A stretch of 64,000 nt of DNA. It comes from Qipengyuania aquimaris (lineage in GTDB: Bacteria > Pseudomonadota > Alphaproteobacteria > Sphingomonadales > Sphingomonadaceae). The translations under genes and the position numbers were made by a program. The stretch's first letter is position 1. Every line of letters starts with the position of its first letter. The stretch spans positions 1,998,381 through 2,062,380 of the forward strand of contig NZ_WTYI01000001.1 in assembly GCF_009827445.1 (NCBI RefSeq). The letters are read 5' to 3'. The notes under the pieces are model-generated. The model was not told where the DNA came from. It worked only from the letters and a program-made list of their open reading frames with translations, and made no database searches. Shown here one piece after another: positions 15,829 to 24,312 of the stretch.

Positions 15829-16320
15829 ATGACCATCCAAGTATCGGTGAACGTGTTCGTGTCGAATACGAAGAGTAGTTCAAAGGGTTACAAGGGCGAT
15901 TTCGTCTACCAGCAGACGTCTCCGACCGACAAGCTCTACGTCCAGGAAGATGGTTCGATGGACCTCAGCGACGTCAGCGACGAGGTGCAGATTGCCTTTG
16001 TTTGGAGCTCTCCATGGGTTTTGGTCGACGATCGCATCCTCAATGCCATGTGGGGCGGGCCGCTGAATGCCAATATCTGGATATCGGAAGGCGAAAATTC
16101 GACACCCACTTCGGGCGATGCTCCTCCCGTGGATCCTGGTTCGGGAGACTTCTATGCCCCCACGCCACCGGCTAACCAGCCGCAAAACCTCACGGTTGTC
16201 GACAAGAACGACGATGGAAAGAAGTACAAGTACACCCTGCACTGCTGGGTAAATGACGGAACTTCCGACGGGACCGCAATTTTCGACGATCCGAAGGTCG
16301 TGAATCGCTCGCTGGACTAA
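15829..16320 (+). CDS. Unknown small protein paired with TIR gene
   Basis: 163 residues from ATG 15829 with an AAGGAG ribosome site; it starts 15 nt after the TIR stop, so the two form an operon. There is no signal peptide or TM helix. The sequence is beta-prone and hydrophilic with many Asp, Ser, Thr and Trp residues, a Pro-rich middle (APTPPANQPQN) and a C-terminus KYKYTLHCWVNDGTSDG then FDDPKVVNRS. The Ile/Val-rich strands and the terminal DPKVVN resemble small Ig-like or inclusion-body-type (AidA/PixA) beta sandwiches only loosely. I do not assign a family. It could be a ligand, effector or regulator of the TIR protein. Confidence 0.7.
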   Translation: MTIQVSVNVFVSNTKSSSKGYKGDFVYQQTSPTDKLYVQEDGSMDLSDVSDEVQIAFVWSSPWVLVDDRILNAMWGGPLNANIWISEGENSTPTSGDAPPVDPGSGDFYAPTPPANQPQNLTVVDKNDDGKKYKYTLHCWVNDGTSDGTAIFDDPKVVNRSLD

Positions 16321-16371
16321 GGGCAGGGACTCACCGGATTCACCCGAAAGGGGCGAATCCGGCCACTGCCC
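16321..16371 (+). terminator. Long hairpin after the TIR operon
   Basis: Nested stems GGGCAG/CTGCCC (16321-16326/16366-16371) and CCGGATTC/GAATCCGG (16334-16341/16355-16362) begin directly after the stop of the small gene. There is no T-run, so it is either a Rho-assisted terminator or an mRNA 3'-end stabiliser. It insulates guaA. Confidence 0.55.
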
Positions 16372-16408
16372 TATGGACACGGGTCGCGCCCCTGCTTAAC
16401 CGCCCCAC

Positions 16409-17983
16409 ATGGACGCATCCCACCTTCCCGATTCCATCCTTATCGTCGATTTCGGCAGCCAGGTTACCCAGCTGATTGCACGCCGCGTGCGCGAGGCAGG
16501 GGTCTATTCCGAAATCGCGCCTTTCACGCAGGCCGAAGAGGCGTTCCATCGCCTCAAACCCAAGGGCATCATCCTGTCGGGCTCTCCCGCAGGCGTGCCG
16601 GAAGAAGGAAGTCCGCGGGCACCCGAAATGCTGTTCGAGGCGGGCATCCCGATCCTCGGCATCTGCTACGGCCAACAGGTGATGAGCCACCAGCTCGGCG
16701 GCGAAGTGCGCCCGGGCCATGAAACCGGCGAAGGCGGCGAATTCGGCCGCGCCTTCCTGACCGTCACCAAGGAGTGCGCCTTGTTCGACGGTCTCTGGAA
16801 AGAGGGCGAGCGGCACCAGGTCTGGATGAGCCACGGCGACAAGGTGACCAAATTCGCCCCCGGCTTTGAAATCGTCGCCATTTCCGACGGCGCGCCTTTT
16901 GCGGTCATCGCGGACGAAAAACGCAAGTACTACGGCACCCAGTTCCACCCCGAGGTTGTCCACACACCCGATGGCGGCAAGCTGATCGCCAACTTCGTAC
17001 GCCACGTCTGCGGGCTTGCCGGCGACTGGACCATGGCCGCCTATCGCGAAACCAAGGTCCGCGAAATCCGCGAGCAGGTGGGCGACGGCAAGGTAATCTG
17101 CGGCCTGTCGGGCGGCGTCGACAGTTCGGTCGCGGCGATTCTTATCCACGAGGCGATCGGCGACCAGCTGACCTGCGTCTTCGTGGACCATGGCCTGCTG
17201 CGCCTCAACGAGCGCGAACAGGTCGAGACCATGTTCCGCGATCATTACAATATCCCGCTGGTCGTCGTGGATGCCGAAGACATGTTCATGGACGGCCTTG
17301 CCGGAGTCACCGACCCGGAAGCCAAGCGTAAGTTCATCGGCAAGACCTTCATCGACGTCTTCGAAGCCGAAGCGAAGAATGTGGGCGGCGCGGATTTCCT
17401 CGCCCAGGGCACGCTCTATCCCGACGTCATCGAAAGCGTCAGCTTCACCGGCGGACCTTCGGTCACGATCAAGAGCCACCACAATGTCGGCGGCCTACCC
17501 GAACGCATGAACATGAAACTGGTCGAGCCGCTGCGCGAACTCTTCAAGGACGAGGTGCGCGAACTTGGCCGAGAACTTGGCCTGCCCGACATGTTTGTCG
17601 GCCGCCATCCCTTCCCCGGACCGGGTCTTGCGATCCGCATCCCGGGCGAGGTCACGAAGGAACGCTGCGACATCCTGCGCAAGGCCGATGCGATCTATCT
17701 CGACGAGATCCGCAAGGCGGGACTTTACGATGCAATCTGGCAGGCATTCGCTGTGCTGCTACCGGTCAAGACCGTGGGCGTGATGGGCGATTATCGCACT
17801 TACGACAGCGTCTGCGGCCTGCGTGCAGTGACCAGCACCGACGGGATGACCGCCGATGTCTATCCTTTCGACGCGGCCTTCCTGACCGGATGCGCCACGC
17901 GGATCGTGAACGAGGTGCAAGGCATCAATCGCGTGGTGTACGACTATACGAGCAAGCCGCCCGGCACGATCGAGTGGGAATAA
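16409..17983 (+). CDS. guaA: GMP synthase (glutamine-hydrolysing)
   Basis: 524 residues, full length. Glutamine amidotransferase domain at about 9-200: [16 protein letters not shown], nucleophile Cys86 in GICYGQQ and the His/Glu pair in [11 protein letters not shown]-pyrophosphatase domain with P-loop [12 protein letters not shown]. Dimerisation domain ending KPPGTIEWE, the canonical C-terminus. It aminates XMP to GMP in the cytosol. No ribosome site stands out before ATG 16409. It lies alone between the TIR operon and a methyltransferase. Confidence 0.97.
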   Translation: MDASHLPDSILIVDFGSQVTQLIARRVREAGVYSEIAPFTQAEEAFHRLKPKGIILSGSPAGVPEEGSPRAPEMLFEAGIPILGICYGQQVMSHQLGGEVRPGHETGEGGEFGRAFLTVTKECALFDGLWKEGERHQVWMSHGDKVTKFAPGFEIVAISDGAPFAVIADEKRKYYGTQFHPEVVHTPDGGKLIANFVRHVCGLAGDWTMAAYRETKVREIREQVGDGKVICGLSGGVDSSVAAILIHEAIGDQLTCVFVDHGLLRLNEREQVETMFRDHYNIPLVVVDAEDMFMDGLAGVTDPEAKRKFIGKTFIDVFEAEAKNVGGADFLAQGTLYPDVIESVSFTGGPSVTIKSHHNVGGLPERMNMKLVEPLRELFKDEVRELGRELGLPDMFVGRHPFPGPGLAIRIPGEVTKERCDILRKADAIYLDEIRKAGLYDAIWQAFAVLLPVKTVGVMGDYRTYDSVCGLRAVTSTDGMTADVYPFDAAFLTGCATRIVNEVQGINRVVYDYTSKPPGTIEWE

Positions 17984-18054
17984 GATCGGCGAAGAGGTTC
18001 TGAAGCTTACGGCAATCGCTTAGGTTGCCGGCAAACTGTCGTAAAGGGTCGTCG

Positions 18055-18837
18055 ATGATCGTCGAAAAGCTGAAATGGAAGTACCGCAAGGACGGGCTGC
18101 TGCCCACCATCCGTGCACTCGTCAAATATCCGTTCTGGATTGCGTATCGCACCATCTCCGAAGCGCCCATGCGCCGCAAATACGCCCAGATGCTGCAACG
18201 CGGCACCGCCCAGGAACGCTTCACGCAAATCTACGAAGAAAACCTCTGGACCAGCGGCGAATCCGGCAGCGGGGGAGGATCGGAGCTTTCGCATACCGAG
18301 CAGGTCCGCGCGAGGCTGCCCAAGTTTGTCGAAAAGTATCGGATCGAACGGATCGTCGATGCGCCATGTGGCGATCTCAACTGGATGAAGCTGATCCTGC
18401 CGGAGATGGATGTCGACTACATCGGTCTCGACATTGTCCCCTCGGTAATCGAACGTAACCGGCAGGCATTCCAATCCGATCGCATACGTTTCGAAGTCGC
18501 AGATCTCAGCAAGGATCCGATCCCTTCGTGCGATCTGGTGGTGGCGCGCGATTTCCTGTTTCATCTGTCCTTTGCGGATATCGACGCATACCTGCGCAAC
18601 CTGGCCAAGACGGAATATCGCTACGTGCTCACGACGACGCACATAGTGGAACCGGGCTTTGAAAATTCGGATATCGTGACCGGCGATTTCCGGCGCATCG
18701 ATCTCACCAAGGCTCCATTTGGCATAGACGGTGGAGCGCCGGTCGAGTCCTTCCAAGATCACCCCGAAGGGCATAGCGTCCCTCGCAAGATGATCCTTGT
18801 GCGCAAGGAAGACATGCCGACCGCCCTGACATCCTAG
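18055..18837 (+). CDS. Class I SAM-dependent methyltransferase
   Basis: 260 residues from ATG 18055 (AAAGGG upstream). The SAM-binding motif I is IVDAPCGDLNWM (about 101-112), followed by acidic motif YIGLDIVPSVIERN. The post-motif is DLVVARDFLFHLSFADI. The N-terminal NLWTSGESGSGGGSELSHT is typical of a methyltransferase subfamily found with glycan genes (from memory of the family). The substrate is unknown. No partner is adjacent; guaA is upstream and the glycosylase pair downstream. Confidence 0.85.
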   Translation: MIVEKLKWKYRKDGLLPTIRALVKYPFWIAYRTISEAPMRRKYAQMLQRGTAQERFTQIYEENLWTSGESGSGGGSELSHTEQVRARLPKFVEKYRIERIVDAPCGDLNWMKLILPEMDVDYIGLDIVPSVIERNRQAFQSDRIRFEVADLSKDPIPSCDLVVARDFLFHLSFADIDAYLRNLAKTEYRYVLTTTHIVEPGFENSDIVTGDFRRIDLTKAPFGIDGGAPVESFQDHPEGHSVPRKMILVRKEDMPTALTS

Positions 18838-18878
18838 CGCGTTGCGATGCGGTCGAGCGAAGCTTACAGGTCGCAGGG

Positions 18879-19592
18879 ATGCAGCTCCCCCTCGGCCCCG
18901 ACCCGCGCACCGAAACGCTGCGTCGCCTTCAGTCTCTGCTGATCCAGCGCTTCGGGCGGATCGAGAGGGCGGCGGCTGAATGGCGGGAGCCGGAGTGGGT
19001 GCTGGTGCAAGGTGTCATCGGCGCGCGGACCAAGTCAGAAATCTCCAATGCTGCGACCGATCGCCTGCTCAAACGCTATGGCTCGTGGGAGGAAGTGGCC
19101 GACGCGCCGCTGGAGGAATTGCAGGCGGAACTGGCGACGCAGACCTATCCCAATATCGCCGCCGGGCGCCTGAAGGGCAGCCTTTCTGCGCTGGTCGAGC
19201 GGCGCGGCGCAGTCGATCTGGCCCACCTCGCGGAAATGGAAACCCTGCCCGCCATGCGCTGGCTGGAGCAACTACCCGGCATCGGACGCAAGATCGCGGC
19301 AGGTGTGATGAATGCGAGCACGCTGGACCGGCGTGCCATCGTCCTCGACGGCCACCACACGCGCATCCTCCAGCGCATGGGGCTGGTCCCGCCCAAGGCC
19401 ACGACCGACCGCGCATTCGAAGCGATCATGCCGGCGATGCCAGAGGAATGGGACGGCGCGACCTTCGACGAGCATCACCTTCTCATGAAGAAGCTTGGCC
19501 AGACCTGGTGCCGGCCCGCCATGCCCGATTGCGCAACCTGCCTGGCCTTATCGCTGTGCAAGACCGGAACCGAGCGCGTCGGCAATCGCTGA
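18879..19592 (+). CDS. HhH-GPD DNA glycosylase, endonuclease III-like paralogue
   Basis: 237 residues. It has a helix-hairpin-helix LPGIGRKIAAGVM with the Lys of bifunctional glycosylases, an Asp in VLDGHHTRILQRMG at the place of the catalytic Asp (Nth has VDTHV), and a C-terminal 4Fe-4S ligand set C-x6-C-x2-C-x5-C (WCRPAMPDCATCLALSLC). It is predicted to act in base-excision repair. It is more divergent than the Nth gene that begins 6 nt downstream, so the two are probably transcribed together but recognise different lesions (inference). Confidence 0.85.
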   Translation: MQLPLGPDPRTETLRRLQSLLIQRFGRIERAAAEWREPEWVLVQGVIGARTKSEISNAATDRLLKRYGSWEEVADAPLEELQAELATQTYPNIAAGRLKGSLSALVERRGAVDLAHLAEMETLPAMRWLEQLPGIGRKIAAGVMNASTLDRRAIVLDGHHTRILQRMGLVPPKATTDRAFEAIMPAMPEEWDGATFDEHHLLMKKLGQTWCRPAMPDCATCLALSLCKTGTERVGNR

Positions 19593-19598
19593 TCGTCC

Positions 19599-20246
19599 AT
19601 GCTGGACGAGCGCCAAGTCGAGGAAGTCTACCGCATCCTTTCGGAAGAGATGCCCGGTCGCACGCCCGACGCGAAAGGCCCGAAGGGCCAGCCCGACGCT
19701 TTCCGGTCCTGCATCTCCTGCATGCTCTCCGCGCAATCGCTCGATCGCAATACGGCCAAGGCGGCCCGCCAGCTATTCGCGCTTGCGCAAACGCCGCAGG
19801 AGATGCTGGCGCTGGATGACGAGCAAATCACCGCCGCGATAAAGCCATGCGGGCTCTACAACATGAAAACGCGCAACATCCGCGCCTTCTGCACCAGCCT
19901 GTTGGGGGATCACGGCGGGCGTGTGCCGGACACGCGCGAGGGCCTTCTCTCCTTGCCGGGCATCGGGCGCAAATGTGCGGACATCGTGCTGAGCTTTACG
20001 TTCGGTAAGGACGTGATTGCCGTCGACACCCACGTCCATCGGGTCTGCAATCGCATCGGCCTGACCGAGGCAAAGACGGCGGACAAGACCGCGGCCCAAT
20101 TGGAAGAGCGCAGCCCCGCATGGGCCATGGCAGACGGTCATTTCTGGCTGATCCAGTTCGGCAAGCGGGTATGCACCGCACGCGCACCGAAATGTCCGCG
20201 TTGTCCGGTCTCGCAGCTGTGCGAATTCTACGCCGCTACCAGCTGA
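19599..20246 (+). CDS. nth: Endonuclease III
   Basis: 215 residues, the usual length. Canonical Nth features: LSAQSLDRNT (Gln-wedge region), HhH LPGIGRKCADIVL with catalytic Lys, VDTHVHRVCNRIGL with catalytic Asp, and the 4Fe-4S set C-x6-C-x2-C-x5-C in CTARAPKCPRCPVSQLC. It removes oxidised pyrimidines and nicks AP sites. It follows another HhH-GPD gene by 6 nt. Its last 11 bp overlap the convergent DUF924 gene. Confidence 0.92.
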   Translation: MLDERQVEEVYRILSEEMPGRTPDAKGPKGQPDAFRSCISCMLSAQSLDRNTAKAARQLFALAQTPQEMLALDDEQITAAIKPCGLYNMKTRNIRAFCTSLLGDHGGRVPDTREGLLSLPGIGRKCADIVLSFTFGKDVIAVDTHVHRVCNRIGLTEAKTADKTAAQLEERSPAWAMADGHFWLIQFGKRVCTARAPKCPRCPVSQLCEFYAATS

Positions 20247-20787
20247 ACCCGGCCTCGATCGCCGCTTTTTCTTCTGCAGTGGTTTCTCTCCCCAGCACTT
20301 CGTTCCGGTGCGGGAAGCGGTCGAAACGCGCGATCATTTCTCGATGCGAGGTCGCGAATTCCAGCGCGCCGGGCACATGCTTTTCGAAAAGGGTGACGCA
20401 AAGGTCCTGATCCGAGATATCCTCGCTGTGCATCAGCGGCATCAGGACGAATTGCTTTTGTGCAGTCTCCAGGTCTGCAAGCCAGCCGCGCTCCAGCACA
20501 CCATGCGTGAGTTCCCGCGCCAAAGGGTCCCACGCAAAGGCCTTTGCCGTGTCGCGATGGATGTTGCGCGGTATCTGGTCGAACAGGAGGATTGCCGCGC
20601 GCGCCGTATCGAGTTCGCCGAGGAAGCTGGCAGCGGGCTTGACGCCTTCGCGCTCCAGATCATCGCCGAAGCGGTCGCGCAGCATCGCATCGACTTCGGG
20701 AGAGGATGCATACCAGTCGGAGCTGTCGAGCTCCTCGAACCAGGTGCGCAGAAGTGCACGCACCCAGTCTTCGTTATTGTCGCTCAC
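20236..20787 (-). CDS. DUF924 family protein
   Basis: 183 residues. The family core LLFDQIPRNIHRDTAKAFAW and the later MPLMHSEDISDQ and FDRFPHRNEVLGR are unmistakable. It is an all-helical TPR-like protein found across proteobacteria, cytosolic, with unknown biochemical function. Its ATG overlaps the stop of the exported-protein gene upstream by 4 bp (ATGA), so the two are translationally coupled. Confidence 0.9.
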   Translation of the reverse strand: MSDNNEDWVRALLRTWFEELDSSDWYASSPEVDAMLRDRFGDDLEREGVKPAASFLGELDTARAAILLFDQIPRNIHRDTAKAFAWDPLARELTHGVLERGWLADLETAQKQFVLMPLMHSEDISDQDLCVTLFEKHVPGALEFATSHREMIARFDRFPHRNEVLGRETTAEEKAAIEAGFSW

Positions 20788-21194
20788 CCTTCTTCGGGCA
20801 GGCGATAGGGAATGAAGTCGTCGAGGAAGATGACGCCGCTGAACATGTTGGAGGCGCGGTCGCGCGTGGTGACCTGGTCTGTTCGGCAGAGCTGCGATCC
20901 GCTAAACTTGCGGATCACGAGATAATCGCCGTCATCGATGGATTCGGGTGTCTTGGTGTAGTTCACCCAGATCGTCTTGCCGGACTTATAGACCAGCGCC
21001 GTGTCATCGATGCGCTGCATGGAGCGCGAACCGATGGTCGTGATGCAGCTTTCAGGCTCGCCGGCTACGCGGCCTTCGAGCATCTTTGCGAGCTTCGCCC
21101 CGCCCTTCGTCATTTCCTTGTGGTCGTCCGCCTGGACGGCGGGTGCGGCCAGCAGGCCGAGGGTGGCGGTGGCAAGTGCAAGGCGTTTGATCAT
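20784..21194 (-). CDS. Exported protein of unknown function
   Basis: 136 residues from ATG 21194 (AGGAG ribosome site). Signal peptide MIKRLALATATLGLLAAPAV, cleaved after about residue 21. The mature part has two Cys (ESCITTIGSRSM and SQLCRTDQV) that may form a disulfide, a DDTALVYKSGKTIWVNY beta segment and a C-terminal LDDFIPYRLPEEG. It is probably periplasmic. It precedes the DUF924 gene with a 4-bp overlap. Not recognised beyond conserved hypothetical of Sphingomonadales type. Confidence 0.75.
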   Translation of the reverse strand: MIKRLALATATLGLLAAPAVQADDHKEMTKGGAKLAKMLEGRVAGEPESCITTIGSRSMQRIDDTALVYKSGKTIWVNYTKTPESIDDGDYLVIRKFSGSQLCRTDQVTTRDRASNMFSGVIFLDDFIPYRLPEEG

Positions 21195-21257
21195 GACGAG
21201 TCTCCTGATGCTTGGGACTATGTAACACACTACGCCTGAACCGCGCATGAGTTGCGG

Positions 21258-22682
21258 TCAGCCGGTTCCGCCGACCGTGATCCCGTCGATCAAAAGTGTC
21301 GGCTGGCCCACGCCGGCAGGCACGCTTTGCCCGCCCTTGCCGCAGATGCCGATGCCTTCGTCCAGGGCCATGTCGTTGCCGATGCCCTTGACCCGCGTAA
21401 GGACGCTGGGCCCATCGCCGATCAGGGTCGCGCCCTTGATCGGGGCAACGATCTTGCCCTTCTCGACCTTGTAGGCCTCGGTGCAGGCGAAGACGAACTT
21501 GCCGCTCGTGATATCGACCTGCCCGCCGCCGAAGCTGGTGGCGTAAATGCCGTCGTCTAGGCGGCTGAGCAATTCATCCGGATCGTCGGTCCCGCTTTGC
21601 ATGAAAGTGTTGGTCATGCGCGGCATGGGTGCATGCTGGTAGCTTTCGCGGCGGCCGTTGCCCGTCGCTTCCACTCCCATCAGGCGCGCATTGAGGCGAT
21701 CCTGCATATAGCCCTTGAGAATGCCGTCCTCGATCAGCACGGTCTCGCGCGTCGGCGTACCTTCGTCATCGATGCTGAGCGATCCGCGGCGCTCCGCCAT
21801 GCTGCCATCGTCGATTACCGTCACGCCCGGCGCGGCGACGCGTTCGCCAATACGGCCGGAAAAGGCGCTGGTGCCCTTGCGGTTGAAATCGCCTTCGAGG
21901 CCATGCCCCACCGCCTCGTGAAGCAGGACGCCCGGCCAGCCGGCGCCGAGCAGGACGGTCTGTTCGCCCGCCGGAGCCGCCACGCTGTCGAGATTGACCA
22001 GCGCCTGCCGTACCGCTTCGTCGATCGCGCGCATCCAGGCGCCCTCGTTGAACAGGCGGTCGTAGAGATAGCGACCGCCAAGGCCGAAAAAGCCGGTTTC
22101 CCGGCGGCCGTTCTGCTCTGCCACAACCTGTATATTGAGCCGCACCAACGGGCGGATGTCGCGGGCGGTGTAGCCATCGGGCCGAACGATCTCGACCACG
22201 CTCCAATTGGCGAGAAGGCTGGCGGAAACCTGCGCCACGCGCGGATCCTTGGCCCGTGCGACCGCATCGATCTTCTCGAGCAGCGCGACCTTTTCCTCGA
22301 AGGGGACGAGGTCCAGCGGGCACAGATCGGTGTAGAGGTGCCGGTTGGTCCTTTCCGGTGCCGCCGCCAGCGGACTCTTCGCCGGATCGAGCAATTGCAG
22401 CGTCTCGCCGGCCCGCGCGATGGCGGCTGCGCTGATGTCGTTGGCGTGGGCGAAGCCGGTGGTCTCGCCGGAAACGCCCCTCAGGCCGAAGCCCGAATCG
22501 CGGCTGTAATCTGCTGTCTTCAGGCGACCATCGTCGAAGCCGAAAGCCTCGGACGCGATAAACTGCATATACAGCTCGCCATCGTCGCAGGACGACAGCA
22601 GGCGCCGCGTCAGCGATTGCGCTTCTTCAGGGGTGAGCTTGTTGCCGTAAATGAGGGCGTGCGGGTCGGAGGCAATGGTCAT
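21258..22682 (-). CDS. tldD: TldD metalloprotease subunit
   Basis: 474 residues, typical for TldD. The zinc motif HExxxH is in LLHEAVGHGLEGDFNRKG. Downstream landmarks are IDDEGTPT, YQHAPMPRMTNTFM, GIYATSFGGGQVDITSG and the final Gly-rich QSVPAGVGQPTLLIDGITVG. TldD with TldE/PmbA forms a heterodimeric protease that processes modified peptides such as microcins, and also CcdA antitoxin in E. coli. A pmbA partner is not in this window. Confidence 0.95.
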   Translation of the reverse strand: MTIASDPHALIYGNKLTPEEAQSLTRRLLSSCDDGELYMQFIASEAFGFDDGRLKTADYSRDSGFGLRGVSGETTGFAHANDISAAAIARAGETLQLLDPAKSPLAAAPERTNRHLYTDLCPLDLVPFEEKVALLEKIDAVARAKDPRVAQVSASLLANWSVVEIVRPDGYTARDIRPLVRLNIQVVAEQNGRRETGFFGLGGRYLYDRLFNEGAWMRAIDEAVRQALVNLDSVAAPAGEQTVLLGAGWPGVLLHEAVGHGLEGDFNRKGTSAFSGRIGERVAAPGVTVIDDGSMAERRGSLSIDDEGTPTRETVLIEDGILKGYMQDRLNARLMGVEATGNGRRESYQHAPMPRMTNTFMQSGTDDPDELLSRLDDGIYATSFGGGQVDITSGKFVFACTEAYKVEKGKIVAPIKGATLIGDGPSVLTRVKGIGNDMALDEGIGICGKGGQSVPAGVGQPTLLIDGITVGGTG

Positions 22683-22736
22683 GCCGCCAATGTAGGCACG
22701 CAGGGAACGCTTGGCGAGGGGTGTTGGCGGGAGGGC

Positions 22737-22997
22737 CTAGCGGTGGCCCGGATCGCCGCCTTCGGAAATATCCATCAGGGTCGACTGGTCGACACCGTCG
22801 GCAGGTCCGCCTTCCAGCACGAAGCGCCGGTCGCAATAGCCGCAATCGACATAGCCGTGCTCGTCGATCTCGAGATAGACCTTGGGATGGCCCAGCGCGA
22901 TCGGCTTGTAATTCTCGCCGCTGCGGATGTCGGTTGCACCGTCGCACCACACCCGGCGGGTGGTGACCTTGGACACTTCGGGAGGAGGCAGGCTCAT
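22737..22997 (-). CDS. Zinc-finger domain protein (zf-CHCC type)
   Basis: 86 residues. The zf-CHCC pattern is present: C18 in RRVWCDGA, GHPKVYLEID with the ligand His, and CGYCDRRFVLEGG. It is related to the accessory zinc subunit of mitochondrial complex I (NDUFS6 C-terminus). In alphaproteobacteria such stand-alone proteins are thought to associate with complex I (family knowledge; no nuo genes here). It is divergent to the ABC ATPase gene with a 55-bp shared promoter region. Confidence 0.88.
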   Translation of the reverse strand: MSLPPPEVSKVTTRRVWCDGATDIRSGENYKPIALGHPKVYLEIDEHGYVDCGYCDRRFVLEGGPADGVDQSTLMDISEGGDPGHR

Positions 22998-23052
22998 GGC
23001 GGGTGCCGATAATGGGTTTTTATGCGCGCCTCAAGCGCCTAGAGGCACTGGC

Positions 23053-23991
23053 ATGACAACTCCGCCTGCAATCCGCATCGACAACCTCGTCAAACGCTAT
23101 GCCCCGAGCGGGCCGGGCGAAGAGGGTAAGCTGGCCCTGAAAGGCGTGAGTTTCGATGTCCCGCAAGGCGGCGTGTTCGGCCTGTTGGGCCCCAATGGCG
23201 CGGGCAAGTCTACCATCATCAACATCCTTGCCGGCCTTGTCCGCAAGACTTCCGGCAATGCCGAAATCTGGGGTTTCGATATCGACGAAAGCCCGCGCAA
23301 TGCGAAGCGTTCGATCGGAATCGTGCCGCAGGAGATCGTGTTCGACCCCTTTTTCACGCCGTTCGAGGTGCTGGAAAACCAGGGCGGGTTCTACGGGATC
23401 GGCAAGAGCGACCGGCGCAGCGAAGAACTGCTAGCCGCCGTCCACCTGGCCGACAAGCGCAACGCCTATGCGCGCTCGCTTTCGGGCGGGATGAAACGCC
23501 GCCTGCTGATCGCCAAGGCGATGGTCCATTCGCCGCCGATCCTCGTGCTGGACGAGCCCACCGCAGGGGTGGACGTCGAGCTGAGGCGGCAATTGTGGGA
23601 ACTGGTGGGCGAGATGAACGCGGAAGGCGTCACCGTGGTGCTCACCACGCACTATCTCGAAGAGGCGGAGCAGCTGTGCGACCAGATCGCGATCATCAAC
23701 CACGGTGAACTGATCGCCAACAAGCCGACGAAGGAACTGATCGGCATGGCGCGCGAGAAGATCGTGTCGGTCACCGTCGACAAGGATCTGGGCGGCCCGA
23801 TCGTCGAGCATGCTTTCCTGAAATCCGAAGTGGTCGAGCCGCGCCGTCTCGACATCACCTTCGACCGCGACAAGGCGAGCGCGGGCCAGGTGCTCGCGCT
23901 CGTCCAGTCACACGGCTATACGATCGAGGACGTCACCACGCGCGAGGCCGACCTGGAAGACGTCTTTGTCCAGCTGACCGGCGCGGGCTGA
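23053..23991 (+). CDS. ABC-2-type transporter ATP-binding protein
   Basis: 312 residues from ATG 23053 (AGAGG upstream). Walker A GPNGAGKST, Q-loop VPQEIVFDPFF, signature LSGGMKRRLLIAKA, Walker B ILVLDEPTAGVD and H-loop LTTHYLEEAEQ are all intact. The C-terminal ~80 residues are the DUF4162-like tail of drug/polysaccharide exporter ATPases (YadG type). Normally a membrane permease gene follows; here none does, so its partner must be elsewhere. Confidence 0.93.
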   Translation: MTTPPAIRIDNLVKRYAPSGPGEEGKLALKGVSFDVPQGGVFGLLGPNGAGKSTIINILAGLVRKTSGNAEIWGFDIDESPRNAKRSIGIVPQEIVFDPFFTPFEVLENQGGFYGIGKSDRRSEELLAAVHLADKRNAYARSLSGGMKRRLLIAKAMVHSPPILVLDEPTAGVDVELRRQLWELVGEMNAEGVTVVLTTHYLEEAEQLCDQIAIINHGELIANKPTKELIGMAREKIVSVTVDKDLGGPIVEHAFLKSEVVEPRRLDITFDRDKASAGQVLALVQSHGYTIEDVTTREADLEDVFVQLTGAG

Positions 23992-23995
23992 TCGT

Positions 23996-24184
23996 TCAGA
24001 CGAAGTTGCGCGGCCCCAGTCCGGCGTCCTTCACCCGCAGCTTTTCCCATACGTGCGGTTCCACCTCTTCCATCGGCGTGCTGCAGCAACGGCACCTGCC
24101 GACATGCATTCCACCGGCCTTGCGCATATTTGCGTAATCGACCGTGTGTCGCCCGAATGCGCAGGCGAGCAATCCCATTTTCAT
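23996..24184 (-). CDS. Small Cys-rich protein, possible zinc site
   Basis: 62 residues from ATG 24184, selected because GGAGGG lies 8 nt upstream; longer in-frame starts have no ribosome site. The central GGMHVGRCRCCSTPMEEVEP offers His plus three Cys for a possible metal site, with another Cys in GLLACAFGRH. The final residues are DAGLGPRNFV. No named family. It is convergent with the ABC ATPase (4-nt gap) and divergent from nadB. Confidence 0.6.
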   Translation of the reverse strand: MKMGLLACAFGRHTVDYANMRKAGGMHVGRCRCCSTPMEEVEPHVWEKLRVKDAGLGPRNFV

Positions 24185-24235
24185 TATCGCGACCCTCCAA
24201 AGTCCTGCCCCTGTCGATTCGGGCCATAACGCGCT

Positions 24236-24251
24236 GTTAGCCATGGTTAAC
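24236..24251. promoter_or_regulatory. Near-perfect 16-bp palindrome between divergent genes
   Basis: GTTAGCCATGGTTAAC is palindromic at 14 of 16 positions and lies between the small Cys-protein gene (minus) and nadB (plus). It could be an operator, but no regulator can be named. Confidence 0.3.
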
Positions 24252-24312
24252 CCGGTTTTCGCCGAATCGTTCTCTGCTTGCCGCATGGCGATTGCATGGG
24301 CATGACGCGGGC

